Below are positions 33,473 to 41,616 of a stretch of DNA of 64,000 bases, piece by piece. Both the position numbers and the translations under genes were made by a program. Source of the stretch: Limnohabitans sp. 2KL-51 (GTDB lineage: Bacteria > Pseudomonadota > Gammaproteobacteria > Burkholderiales > Burkholderiaceae_C); NCBI RefSeq assembly GCF_003063645.1, contig NZ_NESJ01000007.1, forward strand, positions 62,001 through 126,000, written 5' to 3'. How positions within the stretch are numbered: the stretch's first letter is position 1; every line of letters begins with the position of its first letter. The notes beneath the pieces were generated by a model that ran no database searches, was not told the origin of the DNA, and worked only from the letters and a program-made list of their open reading frames with translations.

Positions 33473-35079
33473 ATTTTGAATCCACCTGGCACCCGCACAG
33501 CCCCGTGGCCCAGCAACGGAGCGAAGCCGCGCTGGCCCGCTTGGCGCAGTGGCAAGCCCTGCAAGATCGCGCAGCTATTGCCTCGGCCCAGTCCAAACCC
33601 GTGTTCGACAAACGCGGGCAGTTGCTGCCGCGTGAACGTGTGGCCTTGCTGCTGGACCCAGGTGCGCCCTTTTTGCCGCTGTGTGCCTTGGCGGGCTTCA
33701 TGCAGGACACACCCGACCCGGCCAAATCGGTGCCCGGCGGCGGCATGATCGCGGGCATCGGGTTCATCAGTGGCGTGCGCTGCATGGTGGTAGCCAGCGA
33801 CTCGGGCATCGAGGCCGGGGCCATTCAGGCGCGGGGCCTGGAGAAGATTTTGCGGGTGCAAGAGTTGGCCCTCGAAAACAAACTCCCCTTTGTGCACCTG
33901 GTCGAGAGCGCCGGGGCCAACCTGATGCAATACAAAGTCGAGGGCTTTGTGCTGGGTGGCAGCTTGTTTCGCAACCTGGCGCGCCTGTCGGCGGCGGGCC
34001 TGCCGGTGCTCACGGTGCAGCATGGCTCGGGCACGGCGGGCGGGGCCTACATGCCGGGGCTGAGTGACACCGTGATCATGGTGCGCGGCCGATCGCGGGC
34101 CTTTTTGGCCGGGCCACCTTTGCTCAAAGCCGCGACCGGCGAAGTGGCCACCGAAGAGGAACTGGGCGGCGCCGAAATGCACACCAGCGTGTCGGGTCTG
34201 GGTGAATACCTGTGCGAAGACGACCGCCACGCGCTGGGCACGGCCCGCGATGTGGTGGCGCGTTGGGACTGGCCAGCGCACAGCGCGAGCAGAGATGCCA
34301 AGCCCCCGCGCCTGGACGCCGAAGAGCTGCTGGGCCTGATGCCCGCCCACCACCGCGAACCGATCGACATGCGTGAGGTCATCTTGCGCTTGGTCGATAA
34401 CTCGGATTTTCTGGAATTCAAACCGCTCTTCGGCGCGGCCACGGTGTGCGCCCAAGCGCGCATCGGCGGCCATGCGGTCGGCATCATCAGCAACAACGGC
34501 CCCATCGATGTGGCCGGGGCCAACAAGGCCACACACTTCATTCAGTGGATGTGCCAGCTGGGTCACCCCATCGTCTATTTGCAAAACACCACCGGCTACA
34601 TGGTGGGCAAAGACAGCGAACAAGGCGGCATGATCAAACACGGCTCCAAGATGATCCAGGCCGTGACCAGCGCCACCGTGCCGCAGATCACCATCCAGTG
34701 CGGGGCCTCGTTTGGCGCAGGCAACTACGGCATGTGCGGCCGGGGGTATGCGCCACGCTTTTTGTTCAGCTGGCCGGGGGCCAAGACGGCGGTGATGGGT
34801 GGCGAGCAAGCGGCACGCACCATGCAGATCGTGGCCGAGGCGGGCATGGCCCGCAAAGGCATCACGCCCGACCCCGACAAGATGCAGGCCCAGTTCGACA
34901 AGATCGTGGCCCTGTTTGAGGCCCAAGCCGATGCCTTCTACACCAGCGGTCTGGTACTGGACGACGGTGTGATCGACCCGCGCGACACGCGCAGCGTGCT
35001 GAGTTTTTGCCTCGACACCTGCTTGGAAGCCACAGCCCGCCAACCCCGCGCCACGAGCTTTGGCGTGGCCCGCATGTAA
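33469..35079 (+). CDS. atuC: Acyl-CoA carboxylase carboxyltransferase (beta) subunit, geranyl-CoA type
   Basis: 536 residues, the length of AtuC and LiuB. It has two crotonase-like halves. The N-terminal half carries G-G-G-M-I-A-G-I-G and S-G-T-A-G-G-A-Y-M, the CoA side; the C-terminal half carries N-T-T-G-Y-M-V-G and G-A-S-F-G-A-G-N-Y-G-M, the carboxybiotin side. With the biotin carboxylase subunit encoded downstream it should form an alpha6beta6 carboxylase. The company of AtuD- and AtuB-like genes and the absence of an HMG-CoA lyase favour geranyl-CoA over 3-methylcrotonyl-CoA as substrate. This is inference, since the two subfamilies are close. Confidence 0.85.
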   Translation: MNFESTWHPHSPVAQQRSEAALARLAQWQALQDRAAIASAQSKPVFDKRGQLLPRERVALLLDPGAPFLPLCALAGFMQDTPDPAKSVPGGGMIAGIGFISGVRCMVVASDSGIEAGAIQARGLEKILRVQELALENKLPFVHLVESAGANLMQYKVEGFVLGGSLFRNLARLSAAGLPVLTVQHGSGTAGGAYMPGLSDTVIMVRGRSRAFLAGPPLLKAATGEVATEEELGGAEMHTSVSGLGEYLCEDDRHALGTARDVVARWDWPAHSASRDAKPPRLDAEELLGLMPAHHREPIDMREVILRLVDNSDFLEFKPLFGAATVCAQARIGGHAVGIISNNGPIDVAGANKATHFIQWMCQLGHPIVYLQNTTGYMVGKDSEQGGMIKHGSKMIQAVTSATVPQITIQCGASFGAGNYGMCGRGYAPRFLFSWPGAKTAVMGGEQAARTMQIVAEAGMARKGITPDPDKMQAQFDKIVALFEAQADAFYTSGLVLDDGVIDPRDTRSVLSFCLDTCLEATARQPRATSFGVARM

Positions 35080-35104
35080 CCACCCAACCCCACGGAGACA
35101 CCCC

Positions 35105-36277
35105 ATGCAATACACCCACGAACACCGCGAGATCCAGAACACGCTCAAGCGCTTCATCGAAGCCGAGATCAACCCCCATGTGGACGAGTGGGAAGCGGCC
35201 GAAATATTCCCCGCACATGAGGTGTTCAAAAAGATGGGCAACCTGGGCCTCTTGGGCCTGACCAAGCCCGAAGATTTTGGCGGCGCGGGGCTGGACTACT
35301 CGTACAGCCTGGCCATGGCCGAGGCGCTGGGCCACATCGATTGCGGCGGCATCCCCATGGCGATTGGCGTGCAGACCGACATGGCCACGCCCGCATTGGC
35401 GCGCTTTGGCAGCGACGAGTTGCGGGCGCAGTTTTTGGCCCCGGCGATTGCGGGTGAAATGGTGGGCTGCATTGGCGTGAGCGAGCCGAGTGCGGGCAGC
35501 GATGTGGCGGGCATCAAGACGGTGGCGCGCAAAGACGGCGACGACTATGTGATCACCGGCCAGAAGATGTGGATCACCAACAGCCTGCAGGCCGACTGGA
35601 TGTGCATGCTGGTCAACACCGGCGAGGGGCCGATCCATAAAAACAAAAGCTTGGTCATGGTGCCCATGCGCGAAAACGGCAAGCTGCTGCCTGGCATCGA
35701 GGTGGGCAAAAAGATCAAAAAAATCGGCATGAACAGCAGCGACACGGGCCTGATTTATTTCGACGAAGTGCGAGTGCCCCAACGCTACCGCATCGGGGCC
35801 GAGGGCCAGGGCTTCATCTACCAAATGCAGCAGTTCCAGGAAGAGCGCCTCTGGTGCGCGGCCAGCACGCTGCAGTCGCTGACCAACTGCGTTCAGTGGA
35901 CGGTGGACTGGGCGCAAGAGCGCAAGCTGTTTGGCAGCACACTGGCCGACCAGCAATGGGTACAGTTCAAGCTGGCCGAGCTCAAGGCCGACATCGAATG
36001 CCTGCGCGCCCTGACCTACCAGGCCTGTGAACATTACATCGCCGGTGAAGACGTGACCGAGTGGGCTACCATGGCCAAGCTCAAAGCGGGCCGTTTGAAC
36101 CGCACTGTGCCCGACACCTGCCTTCAGTTCTGGGGCGGCATGGGCTTCACCTGGGAAAACAAGGTCTCGCGCATGTACCGCGATGGCCGTCTGGCCTCGA
36201 TTGGCGGGGGCGCAGACGAAGTGATGTTGGGCATCTTGTCCAAGATGATGGGCATTGCCAAGCGGCCCCAAAAATGA
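35105..36277 (+). CDS. atuD: Acyl-CoA dehydrogenase, citronellyl-CoA dehydrogenase (AtuD) type
   Basis: 390 residues, start M-Q-Y-T-H-E-H with GGAGA upstream. The sequence D-E-W-E-A-A-E-I-F-P-A-H-E-V-F-K-K-M-G near 25-43 and P-M-A-I-G-V-Q-T-D-M-A-T-P-A-L-A near 88-103 are features remembered for AtuD/FadE-like proteins. The FAD loop G-V-S-E-P-S-A-G-S-D is near 125. The product would be the alpha,beta-unsaturated ester, e.g. citronellyl-CoA to cis-geranyl-CoA. The usual catalytic glutamate loop near the C-terminus reads G-G-G-A-D-E-V, as in this subfamily. It is 25 bases after atuC and overlaps the hydratase gene. Confidence 0.85.
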   Translation: MQYTHEHREIQNTLKRFIEAEINPHVDEWEAAEIFPAHEVFKKMGNLGLLGLTKPEDFGGAGLDYSYSLAMAEALGHIDCGGIPMAIGVQTDMATPALARFGSDELRAQFLAPAIAGEMVGCIGVSEPSAGSDVAGIKTVARKDGDDYVITGQKMWITNSLQADWMCMLVNTGEGPIHKNKSLVMVPMRENGKLLPGIEVGKKIKKIGMNSSDTGLIYFDEVRVPQRYRIGAEGQGFIYQMQQFQEERLWCAASTLQSLTNCVQWTVDWAQERKLFGSTLADQQWVQFKLAELKADIECLRALTYQACEHYIAGEDVTEWATMAKLKAGRLNRTVPDTCLQFWGGMGFTWENKVSRMYRDGRLASIGGGADEVMLGILSKMMGIAKRPQK

Positions 36278-37080
36278 GCAGCACTTTATTGATCGAACGC
36301 CAGGGCGCGGTCGAGACCTGGACGATGAACGACCCGGCCACCCGCAACGCACTGAGCGACGCGGTGGTGGACAGTTTGCTGCAAGCCTGTGGGCGGGCAG
36401 CGCAAGACGCAACACTGCGCATCGTGGTGCTGACCGGCGCGGGTGGAGCCTTTTGCGCGGGCGGCAGTTTGGGCGGCTTTGCCAGCCTGATCGGCCAACC
36501 CCTGCAAGACGGACAAACCGACCCACTGCTGGCCATGAACCGGGGATTTGGCGACCTGCTGCACGCCCTGAGCGCCCTGCCCCAGCTGCTGGTGTGCCGG
36601 GTGGATGGCGCGGCCATGGGCGGCGGTTTTGGCCTGGTGTGCTGCGCCGACCATGTGGTGGCCACAACTCGATCGGTGCTGGGCACCCCCGAAGTCACCC
36701 TGGGCTTGCCGCCTGCGCAGATCGCACCTTTTGTGTGGCTGCGCCTGGGCGAGAACGCAGCACGCCAGTGCCTCCTGCAAGGCCTGAGCTACAGCGCAGC
36801 GCAAGCGCTGCAAGTGGGCTTGGTGCATGAAGTCATCGAAGAGGAGAGCGATGCAGCTTGGCAACAAACGCTGAAGCGCCTGATGCGCGCAGCACCCGGC
36901 GCGGTGGCCAGCACCAAGCAACTGCTGCGCAGCTTGCGCGGCCCTGTGCCCGACTTGCGCGCTGCCGCAGCACAGGCCTTTGCCCAAGGGCTGCGCAGCG
37001 CCGAAGCGGCCCAAGGCCTGGCCGCGTTTGCACGCAAACAGCCTGCGCCTTGGACACTTTCTGGCAAGGACCCTGCATGA
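36274..37080 (+). CDS. atuE: Enoyl-CoA hydratase, isohexenylglutaconyl-CoA hydratase (AtuE) type
   Basis: 268 residues of crotonase fold. Oxyanion-hole motifs A-G-G-A-F-C-A-G-G-S-L near 52-62 and D-G-A-A-M-G-G-G-F-G-L near 111-121 are clear, and a G-L-P-P-A-Q-I-A-P-F loop lies near 147. In the acyclic terpene route this enzyme hydrates isohexenylglutaconyl-CoA formed by the carboxylase; LiuC does the same for 3-methylglutaconyl-CoA, and the choice rests on context. ATGA overlaps on both sides place it in a tightly coupled block. Confidence 0.82.
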   Translation: MSSTLLIERQGAVETWTMNDPATRNALSDAVVDSLLQACGRAAQDATLRIVVLTGAGGAFCAGGSLGGFASLIGQPLQDGQTDPLLAMNRGFGDLLHALSALPQLLVCRVDGAAMGGGFGLVCCADHVVATTRSVLGTPEVTLGLPPAQIAPFVWLRLGENAARQCLLQGLSYSAAQALQVGLVHEVIEEESDAAWQQTLKRLMRAAPGAVASTKQLLRSLRGPVPDLRAAAAQAFAQGLRSAEAAQGLAAFARKQPAPWTLSGKDPA

Positions 37081-39053
37081 CATCCACCTTGTCCACAAAA
37101 GTCACCCGCCTGCTGATCGCCAACCGGGGAGAGATCGCCCGCCGCGTGATCCGCACGGCCCGCCAAATGGGCATCCAAACGGTGGCCGTTTATTCTGACG
37201 CCGACCGCACCGCCCTGCATGTGCAAGAAGCCGACACTGCGTTCGCTTTGGGCGGCACGCTGTCGGCAGATTCTTATTTGCGCGTCGACAAACTGCTGGC
37301 CGCAGTGCAGGCCAGCGGGGCCGATGCGATTCACCCAGGCTATGGTTTTTTGAGCGAGAACGCCGAGTTTGCACAAGCGGTAATCGACGCGGGTCTGACC
37401 TGGGTCGGGCCGCCGCCTTCGGCTATTCGGGCACTGGGCAGCAAGTCGGCCGCCAAAGCACTGGCCATGAAGCACGGCGTGCCCTGCCTGCCCGGCTACT
37501 TTGGCGCAGACCAAAGCGATGCCACCTTCATGGCACAAGCCCAGCAGCTGGGCTTGCCGCTGATGGTCAAAGCCGTGGCCGGAGGCGGCGGGCGCGGCAT
37601 GCGCTTGGTGACCGACATGACGCAACTGCTGTCCGCGCTGCACAGCGCCCGCTCGGAAGCACTGGCCGGTTTTGGCAACGGCGACTTGTTGATGGAGCGC
37701 GCCTTGCTGCGCCCCCGTCACATCGAGGTACAAATCATGGCCGACATCCACGGCCACTGCATTCACTTGGGTGAACGCGACTGCTCGGTGCAGCGACGTC
37801 ACCAAAAAATCATCGAAGAATCGCCCAGCCCGGCTGTGAATGCCGTGTTGCGTGAGCAGCTTGGCCAAGCGGCCATCGCATTGGCGCAATCGGCGGGTTA
37901 TGTGGGCGCGGGCACGGTGGAGTTTTTGCTGGACGAGGCACAAGCGGACAAACCGTTTTATCTGATGGAGATGAACACCCGGCTGCAAGTGGAACACCCC
38001 GTCACCGAAATGCTGACCGGTCTGGACCTGGTCGAGTGGCAACTGCGCATTGCACGCGGCGAAGCGCTGCCGTTGGCGCAAGCCGATGTGCGGCTGCAAG
38101 GCCACGCCATCGAAGTGCGCTTGTGCGCCGAAGACGAGCACTTCACGCCGCAAACCGGCACGGTGCAAGTGTTTGTCACACCCGAAGGTTTGCGTTTTGA
38201 CCATGCGCTGCATGTAGGCGCGGTGATCACACCGCACTACGATTCGATGCTGGGCAAGCTGATCGCCCACGCGCCCACGCGCAGCGAAGCCATCAACTGT
38301 CTGAGCGCAGGCCTGAACCAGACCACGGTGCTGGGCATGCCGACCAACAGGGCATTTTTGGCCGCTTGCTTGCAGCACCCGGTGTTCCGTGCGGGTGAGG
38401 CCTTGATTCCGTTTTTGGCTGAACAAGCCGACTCGGTGCGTGAACGCCTGCAAGCCCAAGGCGACGCACGCAGCGTTGCTGCGCTGGCTGTGCTCTACGC
38501 ACACCAAGCGCCCGCTGCCGCAATGCCCAGTCCGTTCATGCGGCCCGTGCGCATGGGCTTGGGTCAAGAGATCTTGTCGCTGCGCTTGCAGGAATTGGGT
38601 CGGGGACAAGTGCGCATCGAAACTGGGAATGCCACGCACGAGGCGCGCATACACCGCAGCGGCAAGGTTCTGCACATCGCGCTGAACGGCCAACACTGGC
38701 AAGCCCGCGCAGTGGCCTGCATTGGCGCGGTCAAGCGCTGGCATGTGCAACTGCAAGGCCCCAAATGGCTGGAGTTATGGATCACCGACCAAAGCCACAG
38801 CGCACCCAGCACAGGGGCCAGCGCACAAGCAGCGCAGTCGCTGCGCGCACCCTTTAATGGCAAACTGATTGCGCTGCATGTGCAAGAAGGTCAACAGGTC
38901 CAACAAGGCGATGCCGTGCTGGTCATTGAGTCGATGAAACTCGAACACATTTTGTGCGCTCCACGCGATGCGGTGGTGCACAGCCTCTCGGCCAGCGTGG
39001 GCCAGCAAGTGGGCCCCGGCCAGGTGCTGGTGCAATGGAAGGACGCGACATGA
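37077..39053 (+). CDS. atuF: Acyl-CoA carboxylase biotin carboxylase/carrier (alpha) subunit, geranyl-CoA type
   Basis: 658 residues. The biotin carboxylase domain begins L-L-I-A-N-R-G-E-I-A-R-R, with A-V-A-G-G-G-G-R-G-M-R (ATP-grasp glycine loop, near 162-172) and F-L-E-M-N-T-R-L-Q-V-E-H-like Y-L-M-E-M-N-T-R-L-Q-V-E-H near 295-307. A linker (BT-like) domain follows, then a C-terminal biotinyl domain with lysine 621 in E-S-M-K-L-E-H. That replaces the common A-M-K-M by S-M-K-L but is still a plausible biotinylation site. Size matches AtuF and LiuD. It carboxylates biotin with ATP and bicarbonate, then passes CO2 to AtuC. Confidence 0.88.
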   Translation: MTSTLSTKVTRLLIANRGEIARRVIRTARQMGIQTVAVYSDADRTALHVQEADTAFALGGTLSADSYLRVDKLLAAVQASGADAIHPGYGFLSENAEFAQAVIDAGLTWVGPPPSAIRALGSKSAAKALAMKHGVPCLPGYFGADQSDATFMAQAQQLGLPLMVKAVAGGGGRGMRLVTDMTQLLSALHSARSEALAGFGNGDLLMERALLRPRHIEVQIMADIHGHCIHLGERDCSVQRRHQKIIEESPSPAVNAVLREQLGQAAIALAQSAGYVGAGTVEFLLDEAQADKPFYLMEMNTRLQVEHPVTEMLTGLDLVEWQLRIARGEALPLAQADVRLQGHAIEVRLCAEDEHFTPQTGTVQVFVTPEGLRFDHALHVGAVITPHYDSMLGKLIAHAPTRSEAINCLSAGLNQTTVLGMPTNRAFLAACLQHPVFRAGEALIPFLAEQADSVRERLQAQGDARSVAALAVLYAHQAPAAAMPSPFMRPVRMGLGQEILSLRLQELGRGQVRIETGNATHEARIHRSGKVLHIALNGQHWQARAVACIGAVKRWHVQLQGPKWLELWITDQSHSAPSTGASAQAAQSLRAPFNGKLIALHVQEGQQVQQGDAVLVIESMKLEHILCAPRDAVVHSLSASVGQQVGPGQVLVQWKDAT

Positions 39054-40219
39054 ACACCGCCGCTGGCACAACTGATTTCTCGACCGAAGACCTGCAAAAC
39101 CTGCAGACCACGGTGGAGCGTTTTGCCAAACAAGCCATTGCCCCGCATGTACCCGCTTGGGAAGAAGCCGGTCAATTCGACCGCAGCCTCTACAAACAAG
39201 CCGCCGATCTGGGCATGCTGGGCCTGGGCTACCCCGAACACCTGGGCGGCACACCCGCCCCCTGGCGCGCCCGCAACATGCTGTCGCAAACCTTGGCACG
39301 CTTTGGCGGCAGCGGTGGTGTGATGGCCAGCCTGTTTTCTCACAACATCGGCCTGCCACCGGTCATGGCGCATGGCAGCGCCGAGCTGCAAGCCGAAGTG
39401 GTGCCCTCTGTGCTGCTCGGCGAGCGCATCGCGGCGCTGGCCATCACCGAGCCCGGTGGCGGCTCGGACGTGGCCGGCCTGCGCACCACGGCCCGCGCCG
39501 ATGGTGGGGACTATGTGATCGACGGCGAAAAAGTCTTCATCACCTCGGGCCTGCGCGCCGACTGGATCACGCTGGCCGTGCGCACCAACCCGGCCAGCAA
39601 AGGGGCCAGCGGCATCTCGATGGTAGTGGTACCTGCCGACACACCCGGCATCACGCGAACGCGCCTACACAAGATGGGCTGGCACAGCTCGGACACGGCG
39701 CAACTGCGCTTTGAAGGCGTGCGGGTGCCCCAGCGTTACCGCTTGGGCGATGAAGGCGCGGGCTTCAAGATGATCATGGGCAACTTCAACGGCGAGCGCC
39801 TGGCCATGTCGGCCATGGCACTGGGTTTTGCTGAGGCTTGCTTTGACGAAGCGCTGAACTGGGCACGCCAGCGCCAGACCTTTGGCGCGGCCTTGATCGA
39901 GCGGCAAGCGATCCGACACAAACTGATGGACATGCAAATGCGCATCTCCTCCACCCAGGCTTGGGTGGATGCCGTGACGCAGCAAGCCGATGCAGGCCAG
40001 ACCGGTGCCGAGTGGGTGGCGCAGGTGTGCCTGCTGAAAAACCACGCCACCCAAACCATGCAGTTTTGCGCCGATGCCGCCGTGCAGTTGCTGGGCGGCA
40101 TGGGCTACATGCGCGGGACCGTGAGCGAGCGGGTTTACCGCGAAGTGAAAGTCATGATGATCGGCGGCGGGGCTGAAGAGATCATGAAAGAGCTGGCGGC
40201 CAAGCAGTTGGGGATTTAA
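39050..40219 (+). CDS. Acyl-CoA dehydrogenase (third of the operon)
   Basis: 389 residues, ATGA overlap with the carboxylase gene. FAD loop A-I-T-E-P-G-G-G-S-D-V-A-G-L lies near 130-143, H-K-M-G-W-H-S-S-D-T-A near 205, G-V-R-V-P-Q-R-Y-R-L-G near 223 and L-L-G-G-M-G-Y-M near 347. A C-terminal G-G-G-A-E-E-I loop carries the likely base. It resembles AtuD-like and LiuA-like enzymes; having it last in the operon suggests a second desaturation in the same pathway. A 55-base relic similar to its codons 218-236 is found about 1.8 kb downstream. Confidence 0.88.
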   Translation: MNTAAGTTDFSTEDLQNLQTTVERFAKQAIAPHVPAWEEAGQFDRSLYKQAADLGMLGLGYPEHLGGTPAPWRARNMLSQTLARFGGSGGVMASLFSHNIGLPPVMAHGSAELQAEVVPSVLLGERIAALAITEPGGGSDVAGLRTTARADGGDYVIDGEKVFITSGLRADWITLAVRTNPASKGASGISMVVVPADTPGITRTRLHKMGWHSSDTAQLRFEGVRVPQRYRLGDEGAGFKMIMGNFNGERLAMSAMALGFAEACFDEALNWARQRQTFGAALIERQAIRHKLMDMQMRISSTQAWVDAVTQQADAGQTGAEWVAQVCLLKNHATQTMQFCADAAVQLLGGMGYMRGTVSERVYREVKVMMIGGGAEEIMKELAAKQLGI

Positions 40220-40229
40220 ACCGAATTAA

Positions 40230-40272
40230 GGGCGTGTTCCACGCCCATCGCCCACAGGGTGGGCTCCTACAA
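40230..40272. repeat. REP-like double hairpin after the atu-like operon
   Basis: GGGCGTG-TTC-CACGCCC (40230-40246) is followed by GCCCAC-AGG-GTGGGC (40250-40264) and CTCCTACAAG. The order, a stem flanked by a TGTAGGAG-type tail on the opposite strand, resembles repetitive extragenic palindromes of pseudomonads and relatives. It could also act as an attenuator for the operon end. Only one copy was noticed in the window. Confidence 0.45.
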
Positions 40273-40301
40273 GAATCTACCCCTTGCCAATGGACATGCC
40301 C

Positions 40302-41318
40302 TCATGCTGGGGATCGAGGCAACAGTGCTTTGAGCTTCAAACAGGGTTTTTCTACCGTATACCAGCTGACCAGTCCGACCAGCACCGAACTGAAAAACAC
40401 CAGCAGTACAAGTGCAGCCAGGTTCATTTGCGGAAAATACCAGAGCCAAATTTTGTTCAATGGCCAAGCGTAAAGGTAAACACCGTAAGAGATGTCAGGC
40501 CAACGATGAAACCCCAAAACGGTGGGACCGAACTTGGCAAAGTGCAAAATGGCGTAGCCCCCCAGCAGACACAAAGCGGGCTGGGCCGTCATCGGAATAA
40601 ACAACAACACCCCCAAAAGCAAAAGACCCGCCCAGGCCATTGACGAACGCCAAGGCAATGCGTTTTCATACAGGTAAAAACACCCGCCATACGCAAACGC
40701 CATGAGCAAACGAATCGTTAAATCAGACGGCAGGCTGGCCCATCCCGAACGGTTGATGACGTGAACGACTGTGCAAAAAATGGCCAATGTCAGCCACACA
40801 CTCCTTTTTTTCAAAAACCCCAGCAAGCCAAAAATCAAGGCGATGACATAACATTTGAACTCGTAAGAAATCGACCACATCGACCCATTCACTGCGGCGT
40901 AATGGCTGCCCTCAAACACCTGCGGAATGGCTGGCTGCTTGAGGAACAGCAAGGACTTGAGGTATTCGCCAATTCTGAACTGCGCCCAGTAATCGCTGGC
41001 ACCAAACGCAGGCGCAATCAGCAAAGCGCAAACCAAAGAAGCCACCACAAAACCCGGGTAGATGCGCAAAATTCGGTGGGTCAAAAACACCGCCACCTCC
41101 GGCCTCTCTTGCCAACTCTTGACAATCAAATAGCCGCTGATGAGCAAGAAGCTTTGCACCGCCATCTCGCCAAAAGAAATCGTCCCAAAAATTTGGGTCA
41201 ACAGTTCATGGCGTCTGTCACCGTCCTGAAGTTCTGGTGCGTGCGACAGAATCACCAAACTGGCAAACACAAAACGCAAGGCATTGAAGTTGTTATTTTT
41301 ATCGCGAAGTTGGCTCAT
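40302..41318 (-). CDS. Acyltransferase family 3 (OafA/YrhL-like) membrane protein
   Basis: 338 residues with about ten transmembrane helices. The start M-S-Q-L-R-D-K-N-N-N-F-N-A-L-R-F begins the family's first helix; an earlier ATG adds only non-family residues. Motifs seen: R-F-V-F-A-S-L-V-I-L-S-H near 15-26 (catalytic histidine), S-F-L-L-I-S-G-Y-L near 60, R-I-L-R-I-Y-P-G near 88 and S-M-W-S-I-S-Y-E-F near 145. These proteins O-acetylate lipopolysaccharide, exopolysaccharide or other surface glycans. No glycan cluster is nearby, so the target is unknown. It is a single-gene unit. Confidence 0.88.
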   Translation of the reverse strand: MSQLRDKNNNFNALRFVFASLVILSHAPELQDGDRRHELLTQIFGTISFGEMAVQSFLLISGYLIVKSWQERPEVAVFLTHRILRIYPGFVVASLVCALLIAPAFGASDYWAQFRIGEYLKSLLFLKQPAIPQVFEGSHYAAVNGSMWSISYEFKCYVIALIFGLLGFLKKRSVWLTLAIFCTVVHVINRSGWASLPSDLTIRLLMAFAYGGCFYLYENALPWRSSMAWAGLLLLGVLLFIPMTAQPALCLLGGYAILHFAKFGPTVLGFHRWPDISYGVYLYAWPLNKIWLWYFPQMNLAALVLLVFFSSVLVGLVSWYTVEKPCLKLKALLPRSPA

Positions 41319-41525
41319 GGGGTGTCGTGAAGTGATGCACCTGGAGTCATGAATTGTCAACTGCTGCAGCGGTGACCTTCAGGATGCCATGGATTTTTGA
41401 CGTGAACATTTGGATTATTTTATGAGCCATCCAACCCAACATGGATTGACTGAATACGCCAATGCAACATCAAGCCACCCTGCCATCTCAACACATGGCG
41501 ATCGAACGGCGAAGGGAACGCGGCG

Positions 41526-41580
41526 CAACTTCACTTTGGCGGTGTGCATGTGCCGTAGCGCTACCGCTTAGGCGAATAAG
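41526..41580 (+). pseudogene. Short relic of an acyl-CoA dehydrogenase gene
   Basis: The read-through Q-L-H-F-G-G-V-H-V-P-(stop)-R-Y-R-L-G-E parallels Q-L-R-F-E-G-V-R-V-P-Q-R-Y-R-L-G-D of the last gene in the atu-like operon. By hand count 42 of 55 bases agree; CAG has become TAG. Nothing similar was seen on either side, so the remainder has been lost. The rest of the 298-base gap (41319-41616) holds nothing recognisable. Confidence 0.5.
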
Positions 41581-41616
41581 TTGCGCACTACCCAGGCCAC
41601 ACTCAAGCAGCGTGAA

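Noticed and set aside
33439..35265. Open frame of 608 codons on the minus strand
   Set aside because: Antisense of the carboxyltransferase gene; no family similarity.
36789..38756. Open frame of 655 codons on the minus strand
   Set aside because: Antisense of the biotin carboxylase gene.
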